Assembly: GCF_043290135.1 (NCBI RefSeq)
Contig: NC_134710.1
Coordinates: 277,718,776 to 277,782,775 of the forward strand
Direction: 5' to 3'
Length of the DNA stretch: 64,000 nucleotides
From: Rhipicephalus microplus
Taxonomy: Eukaryota > Arthropoda > Arachnida > Ixodida > Ixodidae
In this document: piece by piece, positions 1 to 11,427 of the stretch
How the letters are laid out: each line of letters begins with the position of its first letter
Numbering within the stretch: the first letter of the stretch is position 1
Position numbers and translations under genes: made by a program
The notes under the pieces: generated by a model
The model's input: only the letters and a program-made list of their open reading frames with translations
Databases searched by the model: none
Told to the model about the DNA's origin: nothing

Positions 1-2962
1 AGAACATGAAAAGACGAAGCCTGTCTCACGCGAAACCTCGAAAGCCGGGCCAGCCACTTCGCGCACAAAACACGAAGGCGGCGCCGTGTGCCCTTCAAGC
101 AGTGAGAAAGAAAGCAGGTCTTTCTGTTTCCACAAAGACTGCCGCTCAGCCCATCACTGCCAAGCAAGATATTCCAGCGATCAAGGTGTCCCATGTGGAG
201 AACGTGAAAAGACGAATCCTGCCTCACGCGGAACCTCGAAAGCCGGGCCAGCCACTCCGCGCACAAAACACGAATGCCGCGCCGTGCGCCCACCCAGCGG
301 TGAGAAAGACAGCAGGTTTGTCTGTTTCCACAAACGCTGCTGCTCAGCCCATCAGTTCCAAGCAAGATATTCCAGCGATCAAGGTGTGTCATGTGGAGAA
401 CGTGAAAAGACTAATCCTGCCTCACGCGGAACCTCGAAAGCCGGGCCAGCCACTTCGCGCACAAAACACGAAGGCCGCGCCGTGTGCCCACCCAGCGGTG
501 AGAAAGAAAGCAGGTCTTTCTGTTTCCACAAAGGCAGCCACTCAGCCCATCACTGCCAAGCAAGGTATTCCAGCGATGAATGTGTCCCATGTGGAGAACG
601 TGAAAAGTCGAAGCCTGCCTCACGCGGAACTTTTAAAGCCGCGCCAGCCACTTCGCGCACTAAACACGAAGGCATGCCGTGCGTCCACCCAGCGGTGAGA
701 AAGAAAGCAGGTCTTTCTGTTTCCACAAAGGCTGCCATTCAGCCCATCACTGCCAAGCAAGATATTCCAGTGATCAAGGTGTCCCATGTGGAGAACGTGA
801 AAAGACGAATCTTGCCTCACGCGGAACCTCGAAAGCCGGGCCAGCCACTTCGCGCACAAAACACGAAGGCCGCGCCGTGCGCCGACCCAGCGGTGAGAAA
901 GAAAGCAGGTCTTTCTGTTTCCACAAAGGCTGCCGCTCAGCCCATCACTGCCAAGCAAGATATTCCAGCGATCAAGGTGTCCCATGTGGAGAACGTGAAA
1001 AGACGAAGCCTGCCTCACGCGGAACCTCGAAGGCCGGGCCAGCCACTTCGCACACAAAATACGAAGGCCGCGCCGTGCGTCCACTCAGCGGAGAGAAAGA
1101 AAGCAGGTCTTTCTGTTTCCACAAAGGCTGCCGCTCAGCCCATCACTGCCAAGCAAGATATTCCAGCGATCAAGGTGTCCCATGTGGAGAACGTGAAAAG
1201 ACGAATCCTGCCTCACGCGGAACCTCGAAAGCCGGGCCAGCCACTTCGCGCACAAAAGACGAAGGCCGCGCCGTGCGCCTACCCAGCGGTGAGAAAGAAA
1301 GCAGGTTTTTCTGTTTCCACAAAGGCTGCCGCTCAGCCCATCACTGCCAAGCAAGATATTCCAGCGATCAAGGTGTCCCATGTGGAGAACGTGAAAAGAC
1401 GAATCCTGCCTCACGCGGAACCTCGAAAGCCGGGCCAGCCACTTCGCGCACAAAACACGAATGCCGCGCCGTGCGCCTACCCAGCGGTGAGAAAGAAAGC
1501 AGGTTTTTCTGTTTCCACAAAGGCTGCCGCTCAGCCCATCACTTCCAAGCAAGATATTCCAGCGATCAAGTTGTCCCATGTGGAGAACGTGAAAAGACTA
1601 ATCCTGCCTCACGCGCAACCTCGAAAGCCAGGCCAGCGACTTCGTGCACAAAACACGAAGGCCGCGCCGTGTGCCCACCCAGCGGTGAGAAAGAAAGCAG
1701 GTCTTTTTGTTTCCACAAAGCAGCCACTCATCCCATCACTGCCAAGCAAGATATTCCAGCGATCAAGGTGTCCCATGTGGAGAACGTGGAAAGACGAATA
1801 CTGCCTCACGCGGAACCTCGAAAGCCGGGCCAGCCACTTCGCGCTTAAAACACGAAGGCCGCGCCGTGCGCTGACCCAGCGGTGAGAAAGAAAGCAGGTC
1901 TTTCTGTTGCCACAAAGGCTGCCGCTCAGCCCATCACTGCCAAGCAAGATATTCCAGCGCTCAAGGTGTCCCATGTGGAGAACGTGAAAAGACGAAGCCT
2001 GCCTTACGCGGAACCTCGAAAGCCGGGCCAGCCACTTCGCGCACAAAACACGAAGGTTGCGCCGTGCGCCCACCCAGCGGTGAGAAAGAAAGCAGGTCTT
2101 TCTGTTTCCACAAAGGCTGTCGCTCAGCCCATCACTGCCAAGCAAGATACTCAGCGATGAAGGTGTCCCATGTGGAGAACGTGAAAAGACGAAGCCTGGC
2201 TCACGCGGAACCTCGAAAGCCGGGCCAGCCACTTCGCGCACAAAACACGAAGGCCGCGCCGTGCGCCCACATAGCGGTGAGAAAGAAAGCAGGTCTTTCT
2301 GTTTCGACAAAGGCAGCCGCTCAGCCCATCACTGCCAAACAAAATATTCCAGCTATCAAGGTGTCCCATGTGGAGAATGTGAAAAGACGAATCTTGCCTC
2401 ACGCGGAACCTCGAAAGCCGGGCCAGCCACTTCGCCCACAAAACACGAAGGCCGTGCCATGCGCCGACCCAGTGGTGAGAAAGAAAGCAGGTCTTTCTGT
2501 TTCCACAAAGGCTGCCGCTCAGCCCATCACTGCCAAGCAAGATATTCCAGCGATCAAGTTGTCCCATGTGGAGAACGTGAAAAGACGAAGCCTGCCTCAC
2601 GCGGAACCTCGAAAGGCCGGGCCAGCCACTTCGCGCACAAAATACGAAGGCCACGCCGTGCGCCCACCCAGCGGTGAGAAAGAAAGCAGGTCTTTCTGTT
2701 TCCACAAAGGCTGCCGCTCAGCCCATCACTGCCAAGCAAGATATTCCAGCGATCAAGGTGTCCCATATGGAGAACGTGAAAAGACTATTCCTGCCTCACG
2801 CGGAACCTCGAAAGCAGGGCCAGCCACTTTCCGCACAAAACACGAAGGCCGCGCCATGTGCCCACCCAGCGGTGAGAAAGAAAGCAGGTCTTTCTGTTTC
2901 CACAAAAGCAGCTACTCAGCCCATCACTGCCAAGCATGATATTCCAGCGATCAAGGTGTCCC

Positions 2963-3147
2963 ATGTAGAGAACGTGAAAAGACGAATCCTGCCTCACGCG
3001 GAACCTCGAAAGCCGGGCCAGCCACTTCGCGCACAAAACACGAAGGCCGCGCCGTGCGCCGACCCAGCGGTGAGAAAGAAAGCAGGTTTTTCTGTTGCCA
3101 CAAAGGCTGCCGCTCAGCCCATCACTGCCAAGCGATCAAGTTGTCCC
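2963..3147. repeat. 185-bp monomer with a 13-bp internal deletion
   Basis: CAAGCAAGATATTCCAGCG is shortened to CAAGCG, removing 13 bases near the end of the monomer. The removed segment is bounded by AGC on both sides, which fits slippage or end-joining at a 3-bp repeat. The same deletion ends at 3148, 6893, 10836, 14355, 20624, 23576, 25145, 27701, 31442, 33600, 36552, 38121, 40677, 44418, 51711 and 53280. It therefore arose once and was spread by duplication. Confidence 0.9.
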
Positions 3148-3739
3148 ATGTGGAGAACGTGAAAAGACGAAGCCTGCCTGACGCGGAACCTCGAAAGCCG
3201 GGCCAGCCACTTCGCGCACAAAATACGAAGGCCGCGCCGTGCGCACACCCAGCGGTGAGAAAGAAAGCAGGTCTTTCTGTTTCCACAAAGGCTGCCGCTC
3301 AGCCCATCACTGCGAAGCAAGATATTCCAGCGATCAAGGTGTCCCATGTAGAGAACGTTAAAAGACGAAGCCTGCCTCACCCGGATCCTCGAAAGCCGGG
3401 CCAGCCACTTCGTGCACAAAACACGAAGGCCGCGCCGTGCGCCCACCCAGCGGTGAGAAAGAAAGCAGGTCTTTGTTTTCACAAAGGCTGCCGTTCAGCC
3501 CATCACTGCCAAGCAAGATATTCCAGCGATCAAGGTGTCCCATGTGGAAAACGTTAAAAGACGAAGCCTGCCTGACGCGGAACCTCGAAAGCCAGGCCAG
3601 CCACTTCGCGCACAAAACACAATGGCCGCGCCGTGCGCCCACCCAGCGGTGAGAAAGAAAGCAGGTCTTTCTGTTTCCACAAAGGCTGCCGCTCAGCCCA
3701 TTACTGCCAAGCAAGATATTCCAGCGATCAAGGTGTCCC
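2963..3739. repeat. 777-bp four-monomer cassette preceding the landmark monomer
   Basis: Monomers of 185, 198, 196 and 198 bp stand in fixed order. First is a monomer with a 13-bp deletion, then one with CCTGACGCGG and GCGCACACC, then one with CACCCGGATCC and GTCTTTGTTTTCAC, then one with GGAAAACGTTAAAAG and ACACAATGG. A landmark monomer follows. The arrangement recurs, with small changes, at 6708, 10651, 14170, 20439, 24960, 33415, 37936 and 53095 (each 777 bp). It is shortened to 592 bp at 28689, 41665 and 48764. Its constancy across otherwise rearranged units makes it the best single marker of HOR ends. Confidence 0.88.
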
Positions 3740-3937
3740 ATGTGGAGAACATGAAAAGACGAAGCCTGTCTCACGCGAAACCTCGAAAGCCGGGCCAGCC
3801 ACTTCGCGCACAAAACACGAAGGCGGCGCCGTGCGCCCTTCAAGCAGTGAGAAAGAAAGCAGGTCTTTCTGTTTCCACAAAGACTGCCGCTCAGCCCATC
3901 ACTGCCAAGCAAGATATTCCAGCGATCAAGGTGTCCC
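3740..3937. repeat. Landmark monomer with GAACATG / GTCTCACGCGAAACC
   Basis: This monomer type starts most HOR units. It differs from the consensus by GAACATG for GAACGTG, CTGTCTCACGCGAAACC, and in most copies GGCGGCGCC followed by CCCTTCCAGCGG or CCCTTCAAGCAG. It occurs at the left edge (marker 5 bases outside the window) and at 3740, 7485, 14947, 21216, 25737, 29281, 34192, 38713, 42257 and 49356. A version with GTTTCACGCG is at 53872 and 55454. From 21216 to 42257 it carries GAACATGTAAAG. Confidence 0.9.
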
Positions 3938-6900
3938 ATGTGGAGAACGTGAAAAGACGAATCCTGCCTCACGCGGAACCTCGAAAGCCGGGCCAGCCAC
4001 TCCGCGCACAAAACACGAATGCCGCGCCGTGCGCCCACCCAGCGGTGAGAAAGACAGCAGGTTTGTCTGTTTCCACAAACGCTGCTGCTCAGCCCATCAG
4101 TTCCAAGCAAGATATTCCAGCGATCAAGGTGTGTCATGTGGAGAACGTGAAAAGACTAATCCTGCCTCACGCGGAACCTCGAAAGCCGGGCCAGCCACTT
4201 CGCGCACAAAACACGAAGGCCGCGCCGTGTGCCCACCCAGCGGTGAGAAAGAAAGCAGGTCTTTCTGTTTCCACAAAGGCAGCCACTCAGCCCATCACTG
4301 CCAAGCAAGGTATTCCAGCGATGAATGTGTCCCATGTGGAGAACGTGAAAAGTCGAAGCCTGCCTCACGCGGAACTTTTAAAGCCGCGCCAGCCACTTCG
4401 CGCACTAAACACGAAGGCATGCCGTGCGTCCACCCAGCGGTGAGAAAGAAAGCAGGTCTTTCTGTTTCCACAAAGGCTGCCATTCAGCCCATCACTGCCA
4501 AGCAAGATATTCCAGTGATCAAGGTGTCCCATGTGGAGAACGTGAAAAGACGAATCTTGCCTCACGCGGAACCTCGAAAGCCGGGCCAGCCACTTCGCGC
4601 ACAAAACACGAAGGCCGCGCCGTGCGCCGACCCAGCGGTGAGAAAGAAAGCAGGTCTTTCTGTTTCCACAAAGGCTGCCGCTCAGCCCATCACTGCCAAG
4701 CAAGATATTCCAGTGATCAAGGTGTCCCATGTGGAGAACGTGAAAAGACGAAGCCTGCCTCACGCGGAACCTCGAAGGCCGGGCCAGCCACTTCGCACAC
4801 AAAATACGAAGGCCGCGCCGTGCGTCCACTCAGCGGAGAGAAAGAAAGCAGGTCTTTCTGTTTCCACAAAGGCTGCCGCTCAGCCCATCACTGCCAAGCA
4901 AGATATTCCAGCGATCAAGGTGTCCCATGTGGAGAACGTGAAAAGACGAATCCTGCCTCACGCGGAACCTCGAAAGCCGGGCCAGCCACTTCGCGCACAA
5001 AAGACGAAGGCCGCGCCGTGCGCCTACCCAGCGGTGAGAAAGAAAGCAGGTTTTTCTGTTTCCACAAAGGCTGCCGCTCAGCCCATCACTGCCAAGCAAG
5101 ATATTCCAGCGATCAAGGTGTCCCATGTGGAGAACGTGAAAAGACGAATCCTGCCTCACGCGGAACCTCGAAAGCCGGGCCAGCCACTTCGCGCACAAAA
5201 CACGAATGCCGCGCCGTGCGCCTACCCAGCGGTGAGAAAGAAAGCAGGTTTTTCTGTTTCCACAAAGGCTGCCGCTCAGCCCATCACTTCCAAGCAAGAT
5301 ATTCCAGCGATCAAGTTGTCCCATGTGGAGAACGTGAAAAGACTAATCCTGCCTCACGCGCAACCTCGAAAGCCAGGCCAGCGACTTCGTGCACAAAACA
5401 CGAAGGCCGCGCCGTGTGCCCACCCAGCGGTGAGAAAGAAAGCAGGTCTTTTTGTTTCCACAAAGCAGCCACTCATCCCATCACTGCCAAGCAAGATATT
5501 CCAGCGATCAAGGTGTCCCGTGTGGAGAACGTGGAAAGACGAATACTGCCTCACGCGGAACCTCGAAAGCCGGGCCAGCCACTTCGCGCTTAAAACACGA
5601 AGGCCGCGCCGTGCGCTGACCCAGCGGTGAGAAAGAAAGCAGGTCTTTCTGTTGCCACAAAGGCTGCCGCTCAGCCCATCACTGCCAAGCAAGATATTCC
5701 AGCGCTCAAGGTGTCCCATGTGGAGAACGTGAAAAGACGAAGCCTGCCTTACGCGGAACCTCGAAAGCCGGGCCAGCCACTTCGCGCACAAAACACGAAG
5801 GTTGCGCCGTGCGCCCACCCAGCGGTGAGAAAGAAAGCAGGTCTTTCTGTTTCCACAAAGGCTGTCGCTCAGCCCATCACTGCCAAGCAAGATACTCAGC
5901 GATGAAGGTGTCCCATGTGGAGAACGGGAAAAGACGAAGCCTGGCTCACGCGGAACCTCGAAAGCCGGGCCAGCCACTTCGCGCACAAAACACGAAGGCC
6001 GCGCCGTGCGCCCACATAGCGGTGAGAAAGAAAGCAGGTCTTTCTGTTTCGACAAAGGCAGCCGCTCAGCCCATCACTGCCAAACAAAATATTCCAGCTA
6101 TCAAGGTGTCCCATGTGGAGAATGTGAAAAGACGAATCTTGCCTCACGCGGAACCTCGAAAGCCGGGCCAGCCACTTCGCCCACAAAACACGAAGGCCGT
6201 GCCATGCGCCGACCCAGTGGTGAGAAAGAAAGCAGGTCTTTCTGTTTCCACAAAGGCTGCCGCTCAGCCCATCACTGCCAAGCAAGATATTCCAGCGATC
6301 AAGTTGTCCCATGTGGAGAACGTGAAAAGACGAAGCCTGCCTCACGCGGAACCTCGAAAGGCCGGGCCAGCCACTTCGCGCACAAAATACGAAGGCCACG
6401 CCGTGCGCCCACCCAGCGGTGAGAAAGAAAGCAGGTCTTTCTGTTTCCACAAAGGCTGCCGCTCAGCCCATCACTGCCAAGCAAGATATTCCAGCGATCA
6501 AGGTGTCCCATATGGAGAACGTGAAAAGACTATTCCTGCCTCACGCGGAACCTCGAAAGCAGGGCCAGCCACTTTCCGCACAAAACACGAAGGCCGCGCC
6601 ATGTGCCCACCCAGCGGTGAGAAAGAAAGCAGGTCTTTCTGTTTCCACAAAAGCAGCTACTCAGCCCATCACTGCCAAGCATGATATTCCAGCGATCAAG
6701 GTGTCCCATGTAGAGAACGTGAAAAGACGAATCCTGCCTCACGCGGAACCTCGAAAGCCGGGCCAGCCACTTCGCGCACAAAACACGAAGGCCGCGCCGT
6801 GCGCCGACCCAGCGGTGAGAAAGAAAGCAGGTTTTTCTGTTGCCACAAAGGCTGCCGCTCAGCCCATCACTGCCAAGCGATCAAGTTGTCCCATGTGGAG

Positions 6901-7484
6901 AACGTGAAAAGACGAAGCCTGCCTGACGCGGAACCTCGAAAGCCGGGCCAGCCACTTCGCGCACAAAATACGAAGGCCGCGCCGTGCGCACACCCAGCGG
7001 TGAGAAAGAAAGCAGGTCTTTCTGTTTCCACAAAGGCTGCCGCTCAGCCCATCACTGCGAAGCAAGATATTCCAGCGATCAAGGTGTCCCATGTAGAGAA
7101 CGTTAAAAGACGAAGCCTGCCTCACCCGGATCCTCGAAAGCCGGGCCAGCCACTTCGTGCACAAAACACGAAGGCCGCGCCGTGCGCCCACCCAGCGGTG
7201 AGAAAGAAAGCAGGTCTTTGTTTTCACAAAGGCTGCCGTTCAGCCCATCACTGCCAAGCAAGATATTCCAGCGATCAAGGTGTCCCATGTGGAAAACGTT
7301 AAAAGACGAAGCCTGCCTGACGCGGAACCTCGAAAGCCAGGCCAGCCACTTCGCGCACAAAACACAATGGCCGCGCCGTGCGCCCACCCAGCGGTGAGAA
7401 AGAAAGCAGGTCTTTCTGTTTCCACAAAGGCTGCCGCTCAGCCCATTACTGCCAAGCAAGATATTCCAGCGATCAAGGTGTCCC
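3740..7484. repeat. 3,745-bp HOR, copy 2 (complete, 19 monomers)
   Basis: This is a complete unit that matches copy 1 base for base at offset 3,745, including every indel-bearing monomer. I found four differences from copy 1: T at 88 is C here, C at 969 is T at 4714, A at 1775 is G at 5520, and T at 2182 is G at 5927. That is about 99.9% identity, while monomers inside one unit differ from each other by several percent. The next unit begins at 7485 with the same landmark monomer. Confidence 0.95.
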
Positions 7485-8671
7485 ATGTGGAGAACATGAA
7501 AAGACGAAGCCTGTCTCACGCGAAACCTCGAAAGCCGGGCCAGCCACTTCGCGCACAAAACACGAAGGCGGCGCCGTGCGCCCTTCAAGCAGTGAGAAAG
7601 AAAGCAGGTCTTTCTGTTTCCACAAAGACTGCCGCTCAGCCCATCACTGCCAAGCAAGATATTCCAGCGATCAAGGTGTCCCATGTGGAGAACGTGAAAA
7701 GACGAATCCTGCCTCACGCGGAACCTCGAAAGCCGGGCCAGCCACTCCGCGCACAAAACACGAATGCCGCGCCGTGCGCCCACCCAGCGGTGAGAAAGAC
7801 AGCAGGTTTGTCTGTCTCCACAAACGCTGCTGCTCAGCCCATCAGTTCCAAGCAAGATATTCCAGCGATCAAGGTGTGTCATGTGGAGAACGTGAAAAGA
7901 CTAATCCTGCCTCACGCGGAACCTCGAAAGCCGGGCCAGCCACTTCGCGCACAAAACACGAAGGCCGCGCCGTGTGCCCACCCAGCGGTGAGAAAGAAAG
8001 CAGGTCTTTCTGTTTCCACAAAGGCAGCCACTCAGCCCATCACTGCCAAGCAAGGTATTCCAGCGATGAATGTGTCCCATGTGGAGAACGTGAAAAGTCG
8101 AAGCCTGCCTCACGCGGAACTTTTAAAGCCGCGCCAGCCACTTCGCGCACTAAACACGAAGGCATGCCGTGCGTCCACCCAGCGGTGAGAAAGAAAGCAG
8201 GTCTTTCTGTTTCCACAAAGGCTGCCATTCAGCCCATCACTGCCAAGCAAGATATTCCAGTGATCAAGGTGTCCCATGTGGAGAACGTGAAAAGACGAAT
8301 CTTGCCTCACGCGGAACCTCGAAAGCCGGGCCAGCCACTTCGCGCACAAAACACGAAGGCCGCGCCGTGCGCCGACCCAGCGGTGAGAAAGAAAGCAGGT
8401 CTTTCTGTTTCCACAAAGGCTGCCGCTCAGCCCATCACTGCCAAGCAAGATATTCCAGCGATCAAGGTGTCCCATGTGGAGAACGTGAAAAGACGAAGCC
8501 TGCCTCACGCGGAACCTCGAAGGCCGGGCCAGCCACTTCGCACACAAAATACGAAGGCCGCGCCGTGCGTCCACTCAGCGGAGAGAAAGAAAGCAGGTCT
8601 TTCTGTTTCCACAAAGGCTGCCGCTCAGCCCATCACTGCCAAGCAAGATATTCCAGCGATCAAGGTGTCCC

Positions 8672-8869
8672 ATGTGGAGAACGTGAAAAGACGAATCCTG
8701 CCTCACGCGGAACCTCGAAAGCCGGGCCAGCCACTTCGCGCACAAAAGACGAAGGCCGCGCCGTGCGCCTACCCAGCGGTGAGAAAGAAAGCAGGTTTTT
8801 CTGTTTCCACAAAGGCTGCCGCTCAGCCCATCACTTCCAAGCAAGATATTCCAGCGATCAAGTTGTCCA
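8672..8869. repeat. Hybrid monomer at a deletion junction
   Basis: The left part matches HOR type 7 (CACAAAAGACG, GCGCCTACCC) and the right part matches type 8 (CACTTCCAAGC, AAGTTGTCC), with the intervening 198 bp missing compared with copies 1 and 2. Total length stays 198 bp, as expected when exchange occurs in register between neighbouring monomers. The next monomer begins with a private variant (TCCAGTGTGGAGAACGTTTAAAG). Both features reappear at 11824-12021 through the 3,152-bp duplication. Confidence 0.85.
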
Positions 8870-11229
8870 GTGTGGAGAACGTTTAAAGACTAATCCTGCC
8901 TCACGCGGAACCTCGAAAGCCAGGCCAGCGACTTCATGCACAAAACACGAAGGCCGCGCCGTGTGCCCACCTAGCGGTGAGAAAGAAAGCAGGTCTTTTT
9001 GCTTCCACAAAGCAGCCACTCATCCCATCACTGCCAAGCAAGATATTCCAGCGATCAAGGTGTCCCATGTGGAGAACGTGGAAAGACGAATCCTGCCTCA
9101 CGCGGAACCTCGAAAGCCGGGCCAGCCACTTCGCGCTTAAAACACGAAGGCCGCGCCGTGCGCTGACCCAGCGGTGAGAAAGAAAGCAGGTCTTTCTGTT
9201 CCCACAAAGGCTGCTGCTCAGCCCATCACTGCCAAGCAAGATATTCCAGCGATCAAGGTGTCCCATGTGGAGAACGTGAAAAGACGAAGCCTGCCTTACG
9301 CGGAACCTCGAAAGCCGGGCCAGCCACTTCGCGCACAAAACACGAAGGCCGCGCCGTGCGCCCACCCAGAAGTGAGAAAGAAAGCAGGTCTTTCTGTTTC
9401 CACAAAGGCTGCCGCTCAGCCCATCACTGCCAAGCAAGATATTCCAGCGATCAAGGTGTCCCATGTGGAGAACGTGAAAAGACGAAGCCTGCCTCACGCG
9501 GAACCTCGAAAGCCAGGCCAGCCACTTCGCGCACAAAACACGAAGGCCGCGCCGTGCCCCCACCCAGCGGTGAGAAAGAAAGCAGGTCTTTCTGTTTCCA
9601 CAAAGGCTGCCGCTCAGCCCATCACTGCCAAGCAAGATATTCCAGCGCTCAAGGTGTCCCATGTGGAGAACGTGAAAAGACGAAGCCTGCCTTACGCGGA
9701 ACCTCGAAAGCCGGGCCAGCCACTTCGCGCACAAAACACGAAGGTTGCGCCGTGCGCCCACCCAGCGGTGAGAAAGAAAGCAGGTCTTTCTGTTTCCACA
9801 AAGGCTGTCGCTCAGCCCATCACTGCCAAGCAAGATACTCAGCGATGAAGGTGTCCCATGTGGAGAACGTGAAAAGACGAAGCCTGGCTCACGCGGAACC
9901 TCGAAAGCCGGGCCAGCCACTTCGCGCACAAAACACGAAGGCCGCGCCGTGCGCCCACATAGCGGTGAGAAAGAAAGCAGGTCTTTCTGTTTCGACAAAG
10001 GCAGCCGCTCAGCCCATCACTGCCAAACAAAATATTCCAGCTATCAAGGTGTCCCATGTGGAGAATGTGAAAAGACGAATCTTGCCTCACGCGGAACCTC
10101 GAAAGCCGGGCCAGCCACTTCGCCCACAAAACACGAAGGCCGTGCCATGCGCCGACCCAGTGGTGAGAAAGAAAGCAGGTCTTTCTGTTTCCACAAAGGC
10201 TGCCGCTCAGCCCATCACTGCCAAGCAAGATATTCCAGCGATCAAGTTGTCCCATGTGGAGAACGTGAAAAGACGAAGCCTGCCTCACGCGGAACCTCGA
10301 AAGGCCGGGCCAGCCACTTCGCGCACAAAATACGAAGGCCACGCCGTGCGCCCACCCAGCGGTGAGAAAGAAAGCAGGTCTTTCTGTTTCCACAAAGGCT
10401 GCCGCTCAGCCCATCACTGCCAAGCAAGATATTCCAGCGATCAAGGTGTCCCATATGGAGAACGTGAAAAGACTATTCCTGCCTCACGCGGAACCTCGAA
10501 AGCAGGGCCAGCCACTTTCCGCACAAAACACGAAGGCCGCGCCATGTGCCCACCCAGCGGTGAGAAAGAAAGCAGGTCTTTCTGTTTCCACAAAAGCAGC
10601 TACTCAGCCCATCACTGCCAAGCATGATATTCCAGCGATCAAGGTGTCCCATGTAGAGAACGTGAAAAGACGAATCCTGCCTCACGCGGAACCTCGAAAG
10701 CCGGGCCAGCCACTTCGCGCACAAAACACGAAGGCCGCGCCGTGCGCCGACCCAGCGGTGAGAAAGAAAGCAGGTTTTTCTGTTGCCACAAAGGCTGCCG
10801 CTCAGCCCATCACTGCCAAGCGATCAAGTTGTCCCATGTGGAGAACGTGAAAAGACGAAGCCTGCCTGACGCGGAACCTCGAAAGCCGGGCCAGCCACTT
10901 CGCGCACAAAATACGAAGGCCGCGCCGTGCGCACACCCAGCGGTGAGAAAGAAAGCAGGTCTTTCTGTTTCCACAAAGGCTGCCGCTCAGCCCATCACTG
11001 CGAAGCAAGATATTCCAGCGATCAAGGTGTCCCATGTAGAGAACGTTAAAAGACGAAGCCTGCCTCACCCGGATCCTCGAAAGCCGGGCCAGCCACTTCG
11101 TGCACAAAACACGAAGGCCGCGCCGTGCGCCCACCCAGCGGTGAGAAAGAAAGCAGGTCTTTGTTTTCACAAAGGCTGCCGTTCAGCCCATCACTGCCAA
11201 GCAAGATATTCCAGCGATCAAGGTGTCCC

Positions 11230-11427
11230 ATGTGGAAAACGTTAAAAGACGAAGCCTGCCTGACGCGGAACCTCGAAAGCCAGGCCAGCCACTTCGCGCA
11301 CAAAACACAATGGCCGCGCCGTGCGCCCACCCAGCGGTGAGAAAGAAAGCAGGTCTTTCTGTTTCCACAAAGGCTGCCATTCAGCCCATCACTGCCAAGC
11401 AAGATATTCCAGTGATCAAGGTGTCCC
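11230..11427. repeat. Hybrid monomer at the 3,152-bp duplication junction
   Basis: The first part is the last cassette monomer type (GGAAAACGTTAAAAG, ACACAATGGCC). The second part is HOR type 4 (GCTGCCATTCAGCC, CCAGTGATC). The switch lies between about 11330 and 11380. Four monomer types and the landmark monomer are skipped here. This is the right junction of a tandem duplication whose left homologous point is about 8180-8228. Confidence 0.85.

Larger units (their letters stand above)
1..3739. repeat. 3,745-bp HOR, copy 1 (19 monomers, left edge cut by 5 bases)
   Basis: The unit starts with the landmark monomer (GAACATG, then GTCTCACGCGAAACC). Monomer boundaries fall at 193, 391, 589, 786, 984, 1182, 1380, 1578, 1775, 1973, 2170, 2368, 2566, 2765, 2963, 3148, 3346 and 3542. 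Length variants inside it are 197 bp at 589 (GGCATGCCG), 1578 (AAAGCAGCC) and 1973 (GATACTCAGCG), 199 bp at 2566 (AAAGGCCGGG), 185 bp at 2963 and 196 bp at 3346. The same series recurs in copy 2 at an offset of exactly 3,745. That period is not a multiple of three, so no reading frame is kept from copy to copy. Confidence 0.95.
7485..11427. repeat. 3,745-bp HOR, copy 3, rearranged (20 monomers, 3,943 bp)
   Basis: The unit follows copy 1 up to about 8760. The monomer at 8672-8869 then joins the first half of type 7 (CACAAAAGACG) to the second half of type 8 (CACTTCCAAGC, then AAGTTGTCC), so one monomer has been lost. Two monomers absent from copies 1 and 2 lie at 9265-9660 and carry CCCAGAAGTG and GTGCCCCCACC. 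Register with copy 1 resumes at 9858 (equivalent to 2170) and holds to about 11330. The net change is one monomer gained. The last monomer, 11230-11427, is itself a hybrid that leads into copy 4. Confidence 0.9.

Noticed and set aside
40..90. Possible CENP-B box (TTCG in CACTTCGCGCACAAAACACG, or TTTCGAGG on the other strand)
   Set aside because: Neither strand fits TTCGnnnnAnnCGGG. The A and the CGGG core are not at the required spacing.
3400..3420. GGATCC sites as possible cloning junctions
   Set aside because: They come from a simple GGAACC to GGATCC change in particular monomer types and recur with the HOR. No vector or linker sequence accompanies them.
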